DNA of 64,000 bases from an uncultured Burkholderiales bacterium (GCA_903830725.1 CAIKVH010000132.1:1-64000), one strand, 5' to 3'; shown: positions 18,064 through 27,167, counted from the first letter of the stretch. The notes: generated from the letters alone by a model not told the origin. Translations and numbers: made by a program.

Positions 18064-19413
18064 TTAACGCTTATGGCTAGCTAGCCACTCTTCTAAATAA
18101 TGGATATTCGTTCCGCCAGTAATAAATTTGGCATCATTCATGATTTCACGGTGAAGTGCAATATTGGTTTGAATACCCTCAACCACTGACTCGGAGAGGG
18201 CTGTACGCATGCGGGCAAGGGCTTGGTCTCTCGTGTCCCCATACACAATTAATTTACCAATCATGGAGTCATAATTAGGTGGCACAAAATAATTGGTATA
18301 TGCATGCGAATCGACTCTGACACCTGGACCACCAGCTGCATGCCACATCGTGATCCGACCTGGAGAGGGAGTGAATTTAAATGGATCTTCAGCATTTATT
18401 CTGCATTCAATCGCATGACCTTTGATCACAATTTGTTTTTGAGTAAAGGGTAATTTTTCCCCAGCTGCTACTTGAATCTGAGTTTTCACAATATCGATAC
18501 CTGTGATGAACTCGGTCACTGGGTGTTCAACCTGAACGCGGGTGTTCATCTCAATAAAATAAAACTCGCCGTTCTCGTACAAAAACTCAAATGTCCCAGC
18601 ACCCCTATATCCAATACGTTTACAAGCAGCCACGCAGCGCTCGCCCACTTTCTCAATAAGCTTCCTTGCGATACCCGGCGCCGGCGCCTCTTCAATTACT
18701 TTTTGATGGCGCCGTTGCATTGAACAATCTCGCTCCCCCAAGTAAACAGCATTCTTATGCTGATCAGCGAGGATCTGAATTTCAATGTGACGAGGGTTTT
18801 GAAGAAATTTCTCCATGTACACAGCCGGGTTACCAAAGGCAGCACCAGCTTCGGCTTTTGTAGTCTGAACGGCGTGTAGGAGAGCGGCCTCAGTGTTTAC
18901 CACTCTCATTCCTCGTCCCCCTCCCCCCCCCGCAGCCTTGATGATGACGGGATACCCAATCGTTTTGGCTATCCGCTTCATCTCTGTAGGATTATCGGGT
19001 AGCTCCCCGTCTGAGCCGGGGACACAAGGGACACCGGCTTTAATCATTGCTTGTTTCGCTGAAACCTTGTCACCCATCATGCGAATCGACTCGGGTGTGG
19101 GGCCAATGAACTTAAAGCCACTCTTTTCAACCCGCTCCGCAAAATCTGCGTTTTCGCTCAAAAATCCGTAGCCCGGGTGAATCGCCTCTGCATCAGTGAC
19201 CTCAGCAGCTGAGATGATCGCTGGCATGTTCAGATAGCTTAAAGCGGAAGGGGCAGGCCCAATACACACCGCCTCCTCGGCTAGTTTTACGTATTTTGCT
19301 TCACGGTCAGCCTCAGAGTAAACAATCACACCTCGCACACCAAGTTCTTTACAAGCCCTTTGAATACGAAGCGCTATTTCACCGCGATTGGCGATAAGAA
19401 TTTTTTTAAACAT
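18064..19413 (-). CDS. accC: Biotin carboxylase subunit of acetyl-CoA carboxylase
   Basis: 449 residues. It carboxylates the biotin on AccB using ATP and bicarbonate, the first step of fatty acid synthesis. Seen: N-terminal [19 protein letters not shown]-grasp glycine loop [45 protein letters not shown] with the catalytic Glu/Arg region, and [13 protein letters not shown]. The glycine loop is encoded through a run of nine C on the plus strand (18923-18931). It lies 17 bases after accB and just before prmA. Confidence 0.98.
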   Translation of the reverse strand: MFKKILIANRGEIALRIQRACKELGVRGVIVYSEADREAKYVKLAEEAVCIGPAPSALSYLNMPAIISAAEVTDAEAIHPGYGFLSENADFAERVEKSGFKFIGPTPESIRMMGDKVSAKQAMIKAGVPCVPGSDGELPDNPTEMKRIAKTIGYPVIIKAAGGGGGRGMRVVNTEAALLHAVQTTKAEAGAAFGNPAVYMEKFLQNPRHIEIQILADQHKNAVYLGERDCSMQRRHQKVIEEAPAPGIARKLIEKVGERCVAACKRIGYRGAGTFEFLYENGEFYFIEMNTRVQVEHPVTEFITGIDIVKTQIQVAAGEKLPFTQKQIVIKGHAIECRINAEDPFKFTPSPGRITMWHAAGGPGVRVDSHAYTNYFVPPNYDSMIGKLIVYGDTRDQALARMRTALSESVVEGIQTNIALHREIMNDAKFITGGTNIHYLEEWLASHKR

Positions 19414-19430
19414 AGAACGCTTAGTGCTCT

Positions 19431-19994
19431 TTACTCGATCACAAAAATAGACTGCCCGTACTCTACAGCTTGGCCGTCCTTTGCGAGTATTTGTGTAACA
19501 GTGCCAGAGTGATCGGCTTCGATTTCATTGAGTATTTTCATAGCCTCAATAATGCAAATCGTCTCACCTTGCTTAACGACCGAGCCCACCTCTACAAAAG
19601 GCTTACCGCCCGGAGTTGATGAGCGGTAAAAGGTTCCCACCATCGGAGACTTTGCGATGTGACCTGAAGTTGCATCTGATGTGCTAGCCCCGTTTGAACT
19701 GTTAGAGCCATTAGAGGCATCACCCCCACTATGCGACCCAGAGTTTTCCGAGCCCGCACCAGATCCATCGGAATGCTGGTTTTCAATCAAGTGCGCACTT
19801 TGATGAGCGCTATCGTGGCTATTTTGGTGAGGGGCATGATTACTTCGAACCGGTTGAGCTGTATAAACCACCCCAGCAGTCGGTCCTTCGCTCTTTACGA
19901 TTCGAACCTTACCTTCGGCCTCGGTGATTTCAAGTTCTGAGATATTGGACTCGGATACCAAGTCAATCAAAGTCTTGAGCTTTCTTAAATCCAT
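19431..19994 (-). CDS. accB: Biotin carboxyl carrier protein of acetyl-CoA carboxylase
   Basis: 187 residues. The N-terminal segment [23 protein letters not shown] is typical. The C-terminal biotinyl domain (about 115-187) has [14 protein letters not shown] with the biotinylated lysine in EAMK. Between them lies a long linker rich in Ser, Gly, Asn and His (about 54-112); family linkers are usually Ala/Pro-rich, so the composition is unusual though linker variation is tolerated. Many proteobacteria have aroQ directly upstream; here only 83 bases separate accB from the TlpA gene, so aroQ is absent at this site. Confidence 0.97.
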   Translation of the reverse strand: MDLRKLKTLIDLVSESNISELEITEAEGKVRIVKSEGPTAGVVYTAQPVRSNHAPHQNSHDSAHQSAHLIENQHSDGSGAGSENSGSHSGGDASNGSNSSNGASTSDATSGHIAKSPMVGTFYRSSTPGGKPFVEVGSVVKQGETICIIEAMKILNEIEADHSGTVTQILAKDGQAVEYGQSIFVIE

Positions 19995-20024
19995 AACATT
20001 TAGCTTATTTCGTGGAAGAGGTAG

Positions 20025-20044
20025 TATTTTCTACTATTTTCTAC
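20025..20044. repeat. Exact 2 x 10-bp tandem repeat upstream of accB
   Basis: TATTTTCTAC is repeated head to tail (20025-20034, 20035-20044), 31 bases from the accB start. It could lie in the accB promoter or leader; no function is implied. Confidence 0.7.
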
Positions 20045-20077
20045 TCAAAAACCAACTTTAAACCGATTTTTAGCCTT

Positions 20078-20623
20078 TTACAGCAATGAACTGAGCTCAT
20101 CTGCTTTTAACTTGCCTATTTTTTTGAGTAAAACATGCCCATTCGCATTCAAAATGAGGGTAAAGGGCAAAGCACCCGATTCGTTACCCAAGGCTCTACT
20201 GAGCTCAGTTCCACCCAATCCTGCCAAAAGAATCGGATAACTAACAGGTGTTTGGGATAAGAAGGATTTGACGCGACTAGGCTGATCCACGGCTAAACCT
20301 ATGACTTGCCAACCTTTAGCTTCATTTTCCGTATAAAAGCGATCAATTAACGGCATTTCCTCAACGCAGGGCGTACACCAAGTCGCCCAAAAGTTAACGA
20401 TCAGGGGCTTGCCTTTAAATTTATTCCAATCCACGTCCTCTCCATTTGGATGCTGAAAAGAACTGGACCACAACTTTTCGAGTTCCTTTGCACCAGATTG
20501 AGATGGGGTATTTTTAAACCAAGAGGCCAGTCCTCCGGCCAAAAGTCCCCCCAAGGCCGTGGCGCCTATAACAAATCGACGTCGGTGTTTTAGGCTGTCA
20601 CTTGATTCTGGGTTTGTATTCAT
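20078..20623 (-). CDS. TlpA-like membrane-anchored thiol:disulfide oxidoreductase
   Basis: 181 residues from ATG 20623. A TTG three bases earlier is also possible but ATG is preferred. A basic N-terminus (SLKHRRRFVIGATALGGLLAGGLASW) looks like a signal anchor, possibly twin-arginine-like. The thioredoxin fold has WATWCTPCVEEMPLIDRF with a CxxC active site, then a cis-proline region (GALPFTLILNANGHV). It probably reduces periplasmic disulfides, for example in cytochrome c maturation. TlpA genes upstream of accBC are common in Burkholderiales. Confidence 0.9.
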   Translation of the reverse strand: MNTNPESSDSLKHRRRFVIGATALGGLLAGGLASWFKNTPSQSGAKELEKLWSSSFQHPNGEDVDWNKFKGKPLIVNFWATWCTPCVEEMPLIDRFYTENEAKGWQVIGLAVDQPSRVKSFLSQTPVSYPILLAGLGGTELSRALGNESGALPFTLILNANGHVLLKKIGKLKADELSSLL

Positions 20624-20678
20624 CAAGATATTGTATGAGCCCTAGTATTTACATCCCTAGTGGGTATCCAATACCACT

Positions 20679-21320
20679 TCAATTTTGATGTACTTTGTTG
20701 AGCAACTCCCGCAGTGCATTCAAAGAACCGATTGGAGACTTAGGAAATTGGGAAGACTGTGTTCGCTGGTAACTATTCTCTCTCGCTTTAGATCCTGTTG
20801 CTAAAGCGCCCCTTAAATCGTCGTGATCGTAGATCATCAGGTGAAGGCCGACTTCCTCATTTAAGGATTCACAGTGAGCACTCAAGCTAAGTGCGTCGAC
20901 TGTCTCGCCTCTGAATCCGGTTATGGCTCGCACCTCAAAGTCCACCCCCTTATTTATTAATTCAATCTCCGCTTCCTTTGAGTCATTGCAAAAAAGTTGG
21001 ATATGAATATCATTCAGGCGGGTCGCTGTCCCCCTCCAAACGGCTCCGCTCAAATGTGGCCTAAAGGACTCTAGTCGCTGCATCCAAACTAATGCGGTTT
21101 CTCGAAGTGCTGCCAGTTCAAGGGGCTGAGTATCTGCACAAAAGATTTTCAAATACTCTATAACCTCCTCCTCAACTAGATCGTTGGGGGGCAAGGCTGT
21201 TTTATTTACGGCCAAGCCCATCTCCTTTAGGGCTCTGCGCTTGGCTGCGCCGTAATCGAGCCCCTCCTCGACTATCCAACGAGCGGCTTGTGCAGCTATT
21301 TCTTGACTTAATTCATGCAT
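20679..21320 (-). CDS. Conserved betaproteobacterial protein of unknown function beside mpl
   Basis: 213 residues from ATG 21320 (MHELSQEIAAQAARW); a TTG at 21335 would add five residues. I do not recognise a named domain. The first ~60 residues are helical (EEGLDYGAAKRRALKEMGL), and the middle holds a patterned core: FRPHLSGAVWRGTATRLNDIHIQLFCND, GVDFEVRAITGFRGETVDALSLSAH, VGLHLMIYDHDDLRGAL. The GAVWRGTATRLNDIHIQLF region with DIHIQLF recalls the strand-D-x-D layout of nucleotidyltransferases, but this is only an impression. No signal peptide or membrane segment. It is divergent from mpl, with 98 bases between starts. Confidence 0.7.
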   Translation of the reverse strand: MHELSQEIAAQAARWIVEEGLDYGAAKRRALKEMGLAVNKTALPPNDLVEEEVIEYLKIFCADTQPLELAALRETALVWMQRLESFRPHLSGAVWRGTATRLNDIHIQLFCNDSKEAEIELINKGVDFEVRAITGFRGETVDALSLSAHCESLNEEVGLHLMIYDHDDLRGALATGSKARENSYQRTQSSQFPKSPIGSLNALRELLNKVHQN

Positions 21321-21418
21321 AGTCGCATTGTGCAATGAAAGGACGCCACAAAAGCAGGTTGGGCGCAGAGAAAAATTGCCAATTAAGAACTTCTCGAAGA
21401 TACCTCTACAATTTACAG

Positions 21419-22837
21419 ATGCACATACATATTCTCGGCATTTGCGGCACCTTTATGGGCGGCCTCGCAGCACTCGCTCGCCAAGCGGGACACAAAGTCA
21501 CTGGATGTGACGCTTCAGTTTATCCACCGATGAGCGACCAACTCAAAGCTCTAGGAATAGATCTTATAGAGGGCTACAGCGCAGACCAGCTCAGTCTCGA
21601 ACCAGATATCTGGGTTATTGGAAACGTTGTATCTAGAGTTCACATTGACTCTCATACTCCTAAATTTCCGCTCATGGAAGCTATTTTAGAGAAAGGCCTT
21701 CCCTACACCAGCGGACCTCAGTGGTTAAGCGAACACATCTTACATACACCCTCCCATCCACACCACGTCATAGCAGTGGCCGGGACGCACGGTAAAACAA
21801 CAACAACAGCAATGCTCACTTGGATACTAGAGTGCGCGGGACTCAAACCGGGATTCTTGGTTGGCGGAGTGCCGCTTAACTTTAATATCTCTGCGAGATT
21901 AGGAACTCCGGGGAAGCTTGAACGCCCTCCCTTTGTTATTGAAGCCGATGAATACGACACTGCGTTCTTTGATAAACGCAGTAAATTTGTGCACTACAAA
22001 CCGCGCACTGCAATTTTGAATAATCTTGAATTTGATCACGCTGATATCTTTGATAACTTAGCGGCAATTGAACGCCAATTCCATCACCTGGTAAGAACTG
22101 TTCCCAGATCTGGTGAAATTGTTGTGAACGCTGATGCGCCGAGTCTTGAGCGCGTTCTCGAACAAGGTGTTTGGAGTAGTGTTTCATATTTTGGATCTGA
22201 CAAACCAGCTAACTGGCAAGCTCGCGGCGAGGCGCACGCATTTGATGTAATTCATAACTCAAACGTTGTAGCTCATGTGCAGTGGTCCATTACAGGGGTT
22301 CATAATCAGATGAATGCTTTAGCCAGTATCGCGGCTGCAAATCATCTGGGTGTTGATCCCCGAGTTGCAGCAAAGGCGTTACAAAGTTTCACCAATGTTA
22401 AACGCAGAATGGAGATAAAAGGCGCAGTCGGCGGAGCAGTAGGGACACCTAACGCGATTACGGTTTACGATGATTTTGCTCACCACCCCACAGCTATTGA
22501 AACGACTGTGGATGGACTTCGCAGAAAAGTTGGACCAAAAGCCCGAATACTTGCAGTCTTTGAAGCCCGCTCAAACACGATGAAGCTTGGTTCAATGAAT
22601 TCTTTACTCCCACAAAGTCTCGATGCAGCGGATTTCTCTTTTTGTCACTCGCAGGGGCTCGACTGGAGTCCAACTCAGGTTTTAATGCCGCTTGGCTCCA
22701 GAGCAGTTGTAACGCATGATTTAGAGTCACTGGTTAGCGCAATTGTTAAAGAAGCTAAGCCGGGAGACCATATTCTTTGTATGAGCAATGGCTCCTTTGG
22801 TGGTATCCATGAAAAACTGCTCAAAAGCCTATCATAG
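21419..22837 (+). CDS. mpl: UDP-N-acetylmuramate:L-Ala-gamma-D-Glu-meso-DAP ligase Mpl
   Basis: 472 residues from ATG 21419 (MHIHILGICGTFMGGLAALAR), the usual Mpl N-terminus; a TTG or ATG extension to 21335 is rejected. It joins recycled murein tripeptide to UDP-MurNAc. Mur-ligase motifs: [18 protein letters not shown] (P-loop), EADEYDTAFFDKRSKF, NNLEFDHADIFD, and VYDDFAHHPTAIE. It completes the recycling pathway begun by AmpD (8688). It stands alone, divergent from the unknown gene at 20679-21320. Confidence 0.97.
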   Translation: MHIHILGICGTFMGGLAALARQAGHKVTGCDASVYPPMSDQLKALGIDLIEGYSADQLSLEPDIWVIGNVVSRVHIDSHTPKFPLMEAILEKGLPYTSGPQWLSEHILHTPSHPHHVIAVAGTHGKTTTTAMLTWILECAGLKPGFLVGGVPLNFNISARLGTPGKLERPPFVIEADEYDTAFFDKRSKFVHYKPRTAILNNLEFDHADIFDNLAAIERQFHHLVRTVPRSGEIVVNADAPSLERVLEQGVWSSVSYFGSDKPANWQARGEAHAFDVIHNSNVVAHVQWSITGVHNQMNALASIAAANHLGVDPRVAAKALQSFTNVKRRMEIKGAVGGAVGTPNAITVYDDFAHHPTAIETTVDGLRRKVGPKARILAVFEARSNTMKLGSMNSLLPQSLDAADFSFCHSQGLDWSPTQVLMPLGSRAVVTHDLESLVSAIVKEAKPGDHILCMSNGSFGGIHEKLLKSLS

Positions 22838-22846
22838 AGTTGAGTT

Positions 22847-22872
22847 CTGAAAGTTTGTTTAAAGACTTTCAG
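22847..22872 (+). terminator. Weak hairpin after mpl
   Basis: CTGAAAGT (22847-22854) pairs perfectly with ACTTTCAG (22865-22872) across a 10-base loop, ten bases after the mpl stop. There is no U-run, so termination is uncertain. Confidence 0.35.
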
Positions 22873-22905
22873 CAACAATAGGCTATTTAGGCAAATATGG
22901 ATAGA

Positions 22906-22913
22906 CCCCCCCC
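22906..22913 (+). repeat. C8 homopolymer at the ribosome-binding position of the cryptochrome gene
   Basis: Eight C residues end three bases before the ATG at 22917. No Shine-Dalgarno sequence is visible there. Confidence 0.9.
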
Positions 22914-22916
22914 TAA

Positions 22917-24182
22917 ATGACGACTGCTATCTACTGGTTTAGGAACGATCTGCGTTTAAATGATAACCTAGCATTTACGAAGGTGTGTAAAGCTGCGGAT
23001 TTTGTTCTACCCATCTACATTGATAACACCACCATCGCTGTTGATACTCCGCCGTCTTACCCACAGATCAGCAAAAGCCGGAGAGCCTTTTTATATGAAT
23101 CGTTACAAGATTTAACGAATAAACTTAAAGGCTTGGGGTCGAATTTATTGGTATTCCAAGACGACTACAGGCAAGTGTTTCCCATACTACGTGAGCATCT
23201 GAATACAAACATTGTTTACTGCGAACAAATTGAGGCGCTTGAAGAGTTAGATCAAGTCGCTTGGCTCAATGAGGCGGGTTTTAGTATTAAATCTTTTTGG
23301 CAGTCAAGCATGTTAGATCCGCGCTCACTTCCATTCGAGCTAGAAGATATGCCTGGTGTTTTTACACAATTTCGCCTCAAAGTGGAGAAACATAAATTAA
23401 AGTTTGCATCACCCCTTGATACACCACTCAAAATTAGCTCGCTACCACCCTTGAGTGGGACCTTAAAACAGTCTATTAACCTGGATGCCCCCCTTTGTGA
23501 AAAATCATTTTACGGAGGCGAAAGTAAAGGCTTAGCTCATATCGAACAGTACTTTGAACGCCGCTTAGTGGATAAATATAAAAGAACACGCAATGAGCTG
23601 ATCGGTATAGATTACTCTAGCAAGTTCTCACCTTGGCTAGCGCTTGGATGCTGTTCACCAAGGACGATTGCCAAAAGACTGGCAGAGTATGAGCACCAGT
23701 TCGGCTCAAATGAGGGGACATATTGGCTCTGGTTTGAGTTACTTTGGCGTGACTATTTTCGTTTTTTAAGCTTTAAAAATGAAAATATTCCTTCCCCGCA
23801 TAGCTACTCTAGTGAAGTCCTCAGAGATGAGCTAGATCGTGATTTTCAGAGCATGAAATTTAAAAGGTGGTCCGCTGGCTGTACAGGAGACTCATTTGTT
23901 GATGCTGGCATTCGTGAGCTTTTGTCTACGGGCTACCTATCTAACCGAATGCGTCAAGTCGTAGCAAGTTACTGGATTTACAACTTAGAGGGGAACTGGG
24001 CAGCTGGCGCGGCTTGGTTTTGCTCTCAACTTCTTGACTATGATGTTTACAGCAACCAAGGTAACTGGCAATACATTGCAGGCAAAGGGGCAGATCACCA
24101 AGGCGGGAGACAATTTAATATTGCAAAGCAAACTCAAGATCATGACCCTGAAGGCATTTACCGAAAAATTTGGTCAACATAA
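22917..24182 (+). CDS. DASH-type cryptochrome / photolyase-family flavoprotein
   Basis: 421 residues. The N-terminal photolyase domain starts IYWFRNDLRLNDNLAF. The FAD-binding C-terminal domain has SKFSPWLALGCCSPRTIAKRL, ELLWRDYFRFLSFK (a DASH-type signature), GDSFVDAGIRELLSTGYLSNRMRQVVASYWIYNLEGNW and DYDVYSNQGNWQYIAGKGADHQGGRQFNIAKQ. DASH proteins bind FAD and an antenna pterin and repair cyclobutane dimers mainly in single-stranded DNA. Family members are often ~430-490 residues, so this is on the short side. The ribosome-binding position is a C8 tract, so translation initiation may be poor or variable. Confidence 0.9.
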   Translation: MTTAIYWFRNDLRLNDNLAFTKVCKAADFVLPIYIDNTTIAVDTPPSYPQISKSRRAFLYESLQDLTNKLKGLGSNLLVFQDDYRQVFPILREHLNTNIVYCEQIEALEELDQVAWLNEAGFSIKSFWQSSMLDPRSLPFELEDMPGVFTQFRLKVEKHKLKFASPLDTPLKISSLPPLSGTLKQSINLDAPLCEKSFYGGESKGLAHIEQYFERRLVDKYKRTRNELIGIDYSSKFSPWLALGCCSPRTIAKRLAEYEHQFGSNEGTYWLWFELLWRDYFRFLSFKNENIPSPHSYSSEVLRDELDRDFQSMKFKRWSAGCTGDSFVDAGIRELLSTGYLSNRMRQVVASYWIYNLEGNWAAGAAWFCSQLLDYDVYSNQGNWQYIAGKGADHQGGRQFNIAKQTQDHDPEGIYRKIWST

Positions 24183-24289
24183 ATAAGAAAGGCTATTTAC
24201 AAAATCATCATTCGAATTTATTACAAGAATGATGAAGAATTGATTTTCAACATACCTCAAGTAACTCAAGAGTTCTCCCAGTTCTTGTA

Positions 24290-24321
24290 ATTCAAGCATC
24301 CATCTTAATGGATGCTTGAAT
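24290..24321. terminator. Perfect 14-bp hairpin between the convergent cryptochrome and aroG genes
   Basis: ATTCAAGCATCCAT (24290-24303), loop CTTA, ATGGATGCTTGAAT (24308-24321). It lies eight bases past the aroG stop and 107 past the cryptochrome stop, so it could serve both genes. Neither strand has a U-run after the stem. Confidence 0.6.
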
Positions 24322-24328
24322 CCCTTGA

Positions 24329-25459
24329 TTAGAGACTGCGCCGTGCTTTAACAGCATTTGATAACAGTTCTAACACTGACAAAGAGTCCTCCCATTTGAT
24401 ACAGGCATCCGTAATACTTTGTCCAAAATGAAGTTTAGTAACGTCGTCCTTACCAGGCGTGAATTTTTGACCCCCTTCATTTAAATGACTCTCAACCATC
24501 AAGCCAAAGATTTCTTTTGAACCAGCACTGATTTGTTCTGCAATATCTTGTGCAACCTCAATTTGTTTGATGTGCTGCTTACTGCTATTGGCGTGCGAGC
24601 AGTCCACCATCAAACTAGGCGTGAGTTTGGATTGCCCCAACTCCGTACACGCAGCTCCAACACTTTGTTTGTCATAATTTGGCGCTTTACCACCCCTCAA
24701 AATAACGTGGCAATCGGGATTTCCTTGAGTTTGAACGATTGCAACTTGACCGTTTTTATGAACGGACAAGAAGTTATGCCCCCTAGAGGCCGCTTGGATT
24801 GCGTCCGTTGCAATTTTAATATTGCCGTCTGTACCATTCTTAAAACCAATCGGCGCTGACAGGCCAGAGGCCAATTCGCGGTGCACTTGACTCTCCGTCG
24901 TTCTTGCTCCAATTGCGCCCCAACTAATGAGGTCACCGATGTACTGGGGAGAGATCACATCCAGAAACTCACTCCCAGCAGGAAGCCCTAGTCGGTTTAT
25001 CTCGATCAGCAGTTGTCTAGCGATGCGAAGCCCTTCGTCAATTTTAAAACTCTCATCCAAATAAGGATCGTTAATTAGTCCCTTCCATCCGACAGTAGTT
25101 CTGGGTTTTTCAAAATAAACACGCATCACAATCTCTAAAGTGTCTTTGTAGCGCTCACGCTCTACAGCGAGTCTTCTCGCATACTCTAGGGCTGCAGAGG
25201 GATCATGAATAGAGCAAGGCCCCATCACTACCAACAATCGGTCGTCTTTGCCGTGCATGATTCCGGAAATTTTCCTTCTGGTTTTTGTTATGAGCTCCTC
25301 AACTGGGGTCCCAAGTATTGGAAAAAATCGAATCAGATGTTCAGGAGGAGGTAAGACCGTAATGTCCTTGATCCTCTCGTCATCGGTGTGACTGGTTTTA
25401 TCCATGGGCTGAGAGTTGGCCATAGCATTTACTGAGTTGTGAATATGAGGGGAAGTCAT
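24329..25459 (-). CDS. aroG: 3-deoxy-7-phosphoheptulonate synthase (class I, AroF/G/H type)
   Basis: 376 residues. It condenses phosphoenolpyruvate and erythrose-4-phosphate, the entry to aromatic amino acids. Seen: LIRFFPILGTPVEEL, VVMGPCSIHDPSAALEYA, YFEKPRTTVGWKGLINDP, GARTTESQVHRELASGLSAPIGFKNGTDG, HVILRGG, VDCSHANSSK and GLMVESHLNEG. The start at 25459 has AAGGTG eight bases upstream, supporting it over internal Mets. Feedback sensitivity (Phe, Tyr or Trp type) cannot be assigned. It is 62 bases downstream of a terminator, so it is transcribed separately from tldD. Confidence 0.96.
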   Translation of the reverse strand: MTSPHIHNSVNAMANSQPMDKTSHTDDERIKDITVLPPPEHLIRFFPILGTPVEELITKTRRKISGIMHGKDDRLLVVMGPCSIHDPSAALEYARRLAVERERYKDTLEIVMRVYFEKPRTTVGWKGLINDPYLDESFKIDEGLRIARQLLIEINRLGLPAGSEFLDVISPQYIGDLISWGAIGARTTESQVHRELASGLSAPIGFKNGTDGNIKIATDAIQAASRGHNFLSVHKNGQVAIVQTQGNPDCHVILRGGKAPNYDKQSVGAACTELGQSKLTPSLMVDCSHANSSKQHIKQIEVAQDIAEQISAGSKEIFGLMVESHLNEGGQKFTPGKDDVTKLHFGQSITDACIKWEDSLSVLELLSNAVKARRSL

Positions 25460-25520
25460 TGCATCTGCACCTTAGGGTTGAATGGATAGCCGATTTAGAA
25501 AAAAATAAAACCAAATAAAC

Positions 25521-25548
25521 AAAAAAAAACCGCCTCTTATAGGGCGGT
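25521..25548 (-). terminator. Rho-independent terminator between tldD and aroG (minus strand)
   Basis: On the minus strand, ACCGCC (25548-25543) pairs with GGCGGT (25534-25529) around an 8-base loop and runs into nine T (25529-25521). It lies about 130 bases past the tldD stop. Confidence 0.85.
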
Positions 25549-25676
25549 CGACTAAGTGTTCAAAGTGTTTTGGGACTTTTAAACCTCTCGACCGCTACTA
25601 GAGCGTGAGAAATAAAAGTAGCCAAAAAAGAACTTTGAACCTTTCATACTTAAAACTGTACCACAAATTCCAAGCA

Positions 25677-27137
25677 TTAGGCCGTTCCGCCAACGGTTAA
25701 ACCGTCAATGCGCAGTGTCGGTTGTCCTACGCCCACAGGTACGCTTTGACCTTCCTTGCCGCAAGTGCCTACTCCGCTATCAAGCGCCATATCCGTACCA
25801 ATCAAACTCACACGGGTAAGTGCATCGGGACCATTTCCAACCAAAGTAGCTCCCTTGATGGGGTAGATTAATTTGCCGTTCTCAACCCACCACGCCTGAC
25901 TTGCAGAAAACACAAACTTGCCTGAAGTGATATCCACCTGCCCACCCCCAAAGTTGGTGGCATAAACACCCTTTTTAACGCTGGCCAGGATCTCCTCAGG
26001 AGACTTATCCCCAGCGAGCATATAGGTATTTGTCATCCTCGGCATGGGCACGTGCGCGTAGCTCTCACGTCGACCATTACCCGTGGGAGCCACACCCATC
26101 AGTCTGGAGTTCATGTTGTCTTGGATATACCCTTTTAATATCCCGTCTTCAATCAAAACATTTCTCTGAGTAGTATTGCCTTCATCATCCACATTCAGCG
26201 AACCCCTTCGATCGGCTAATGTGCCGTCATCAAGCACCGTTACCCCTTTGGAGGCAACGCGTTCTCCGATACGACCTGCAAAAGCACTAGACCCTTTGCG
26301 GTTAAAGTCCCCCTCCAATCCGTGTCCAATAGCTTCGTGCAACAAGATACCTGGCCAACCCGGTCCAAGCACTACTGTCATCTCACCCGCCGGCGCCGCC
26401 TGGGCCTCTAAGTTAATAAGCGCCGCTTGGACAGCCTCATCTACATAACGCTCAAGCATTGCTTGATCAAAATAGGCAAGTCCAAACCTACCTCCGCCGC
26501 CCGAGGACCCCACCTCACGCCTAGCCCCTTGCTCAGCAATAACGGATAGGCTTAGACGAACTAACGGTCTAACATCTGCAGCTAGCAATCCATCGGCACG
26601 TGCAATCATGACCACATCATATTCACTCGCTAGGCCGGCCATGACCTGAACGATGCGGGGATCCTTGGCACGAGCCATCTTCTCTATGCGCTCTAGAAGT
26701 TTGACTTTGTCTGCGCTCCCCAAGCTTGCAATTGGGTCTAGGTCCAAATAAAGACTGCGGGTTGCAGGGATGCTTTGCTTAGGGATTTGTACGCTCCGCT
26801 CTTCGCCTGCCTGCGCAATGGTTCTGACGGTATTTGCGGCATCCATGAGCGCGTGCATGGAGATGTCGTCTGAGTAGGCGAAAGCGGTTTTCTCACCGCT
26901 TACAGCTCTCACCCCAACTCCTTGATCGATACTAAAGGAACCGGTCTTCACAATACCCTCTTCTAAACTCCACCCCTCAGAGCGGGTGTACTGGAAATAA
27001 AGATCAGCATCGTCCACTCTGTAGGCACGGATCTGTGCCAGTGCTTTACTCAAATGCGACTCATCTAAACCGTAAGGGTCCAGTAAAAGTTTGCGAGCTA
27101 TAGATAGGCGTTCTAGGGTGGGTTCTCTTGAGATCAT
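25677..27137 (-). CDS. tldD: Metalloprotease TldD
   Basis: 486 residues, normal for TldD. With TldE/PmbA it forms a zinc protease that trims peptides such as microcins and degrades the CcdA antitoxin in E. coli. The zinc motif HExxxH is in LLHEAIGHGLEGDFNRKGSSAFAGRIG (about 265-291), and the downstream GTCGKEGQSVPVGVGQPTLRIDGLTVGG end is characteristic. No pmbA gene is in the window. A 13-bp palindrome (CTCCAA-A-TTGGAG, 27168-27180) lies 31 bases upstream of the start. Confidence 0.96.
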   Translation of the reverse strand: MISREPTLERLSIARKLLLDPYGLDESHLSKALAQIRAYRVDDADLYFQYTRSEGWSLEEGIVKTGSFSIDQGVGVRAVSGEKTAFAYSDDISMHALMDAANTVRTIAQAGEERSVQIPKQSIPATRSLYLDLDPIASLGSADKVKLLERIEKMARAKDPRIVQVMAGLASEYDVVMIARADGLLAADVRPLVRLSLSVIAEQGARREVGSSGGGGRFGLAYFDQAMLERYVDEAVQAALINLEAQAAPAGEMTVVLGPGWPGILLHEAIGHGLEGDFNRKGSSAFAGRIGERVASKGVTVLDDGTLADRRGSLNVDDEGNTTQRNVLIEDGILKGYIQDNMNSRLMGVAPTGNGRRESYAHVPMPRMTNTYMLAGDKSPEEILASVKKGVYATNFGGGQVDITSGKFVFSASQAWWVENGKLIYPIKGATLVGNGPDALTRVSLIGTDMALDSGVGTCGKEGQSVPVGVGQPTLRIDGLTVGGTA

Positions 27138-27167
27138 GGGACGATTGTAATGGGGGCTTGAATCTCA

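Noticed and set aside
21335-21418. Longer mpl start at 21335
   Set aside because: It would overlap the divergent gene's start region, and Mpl homologues begin with the MHIHILGICGT segment encoded from 21419.
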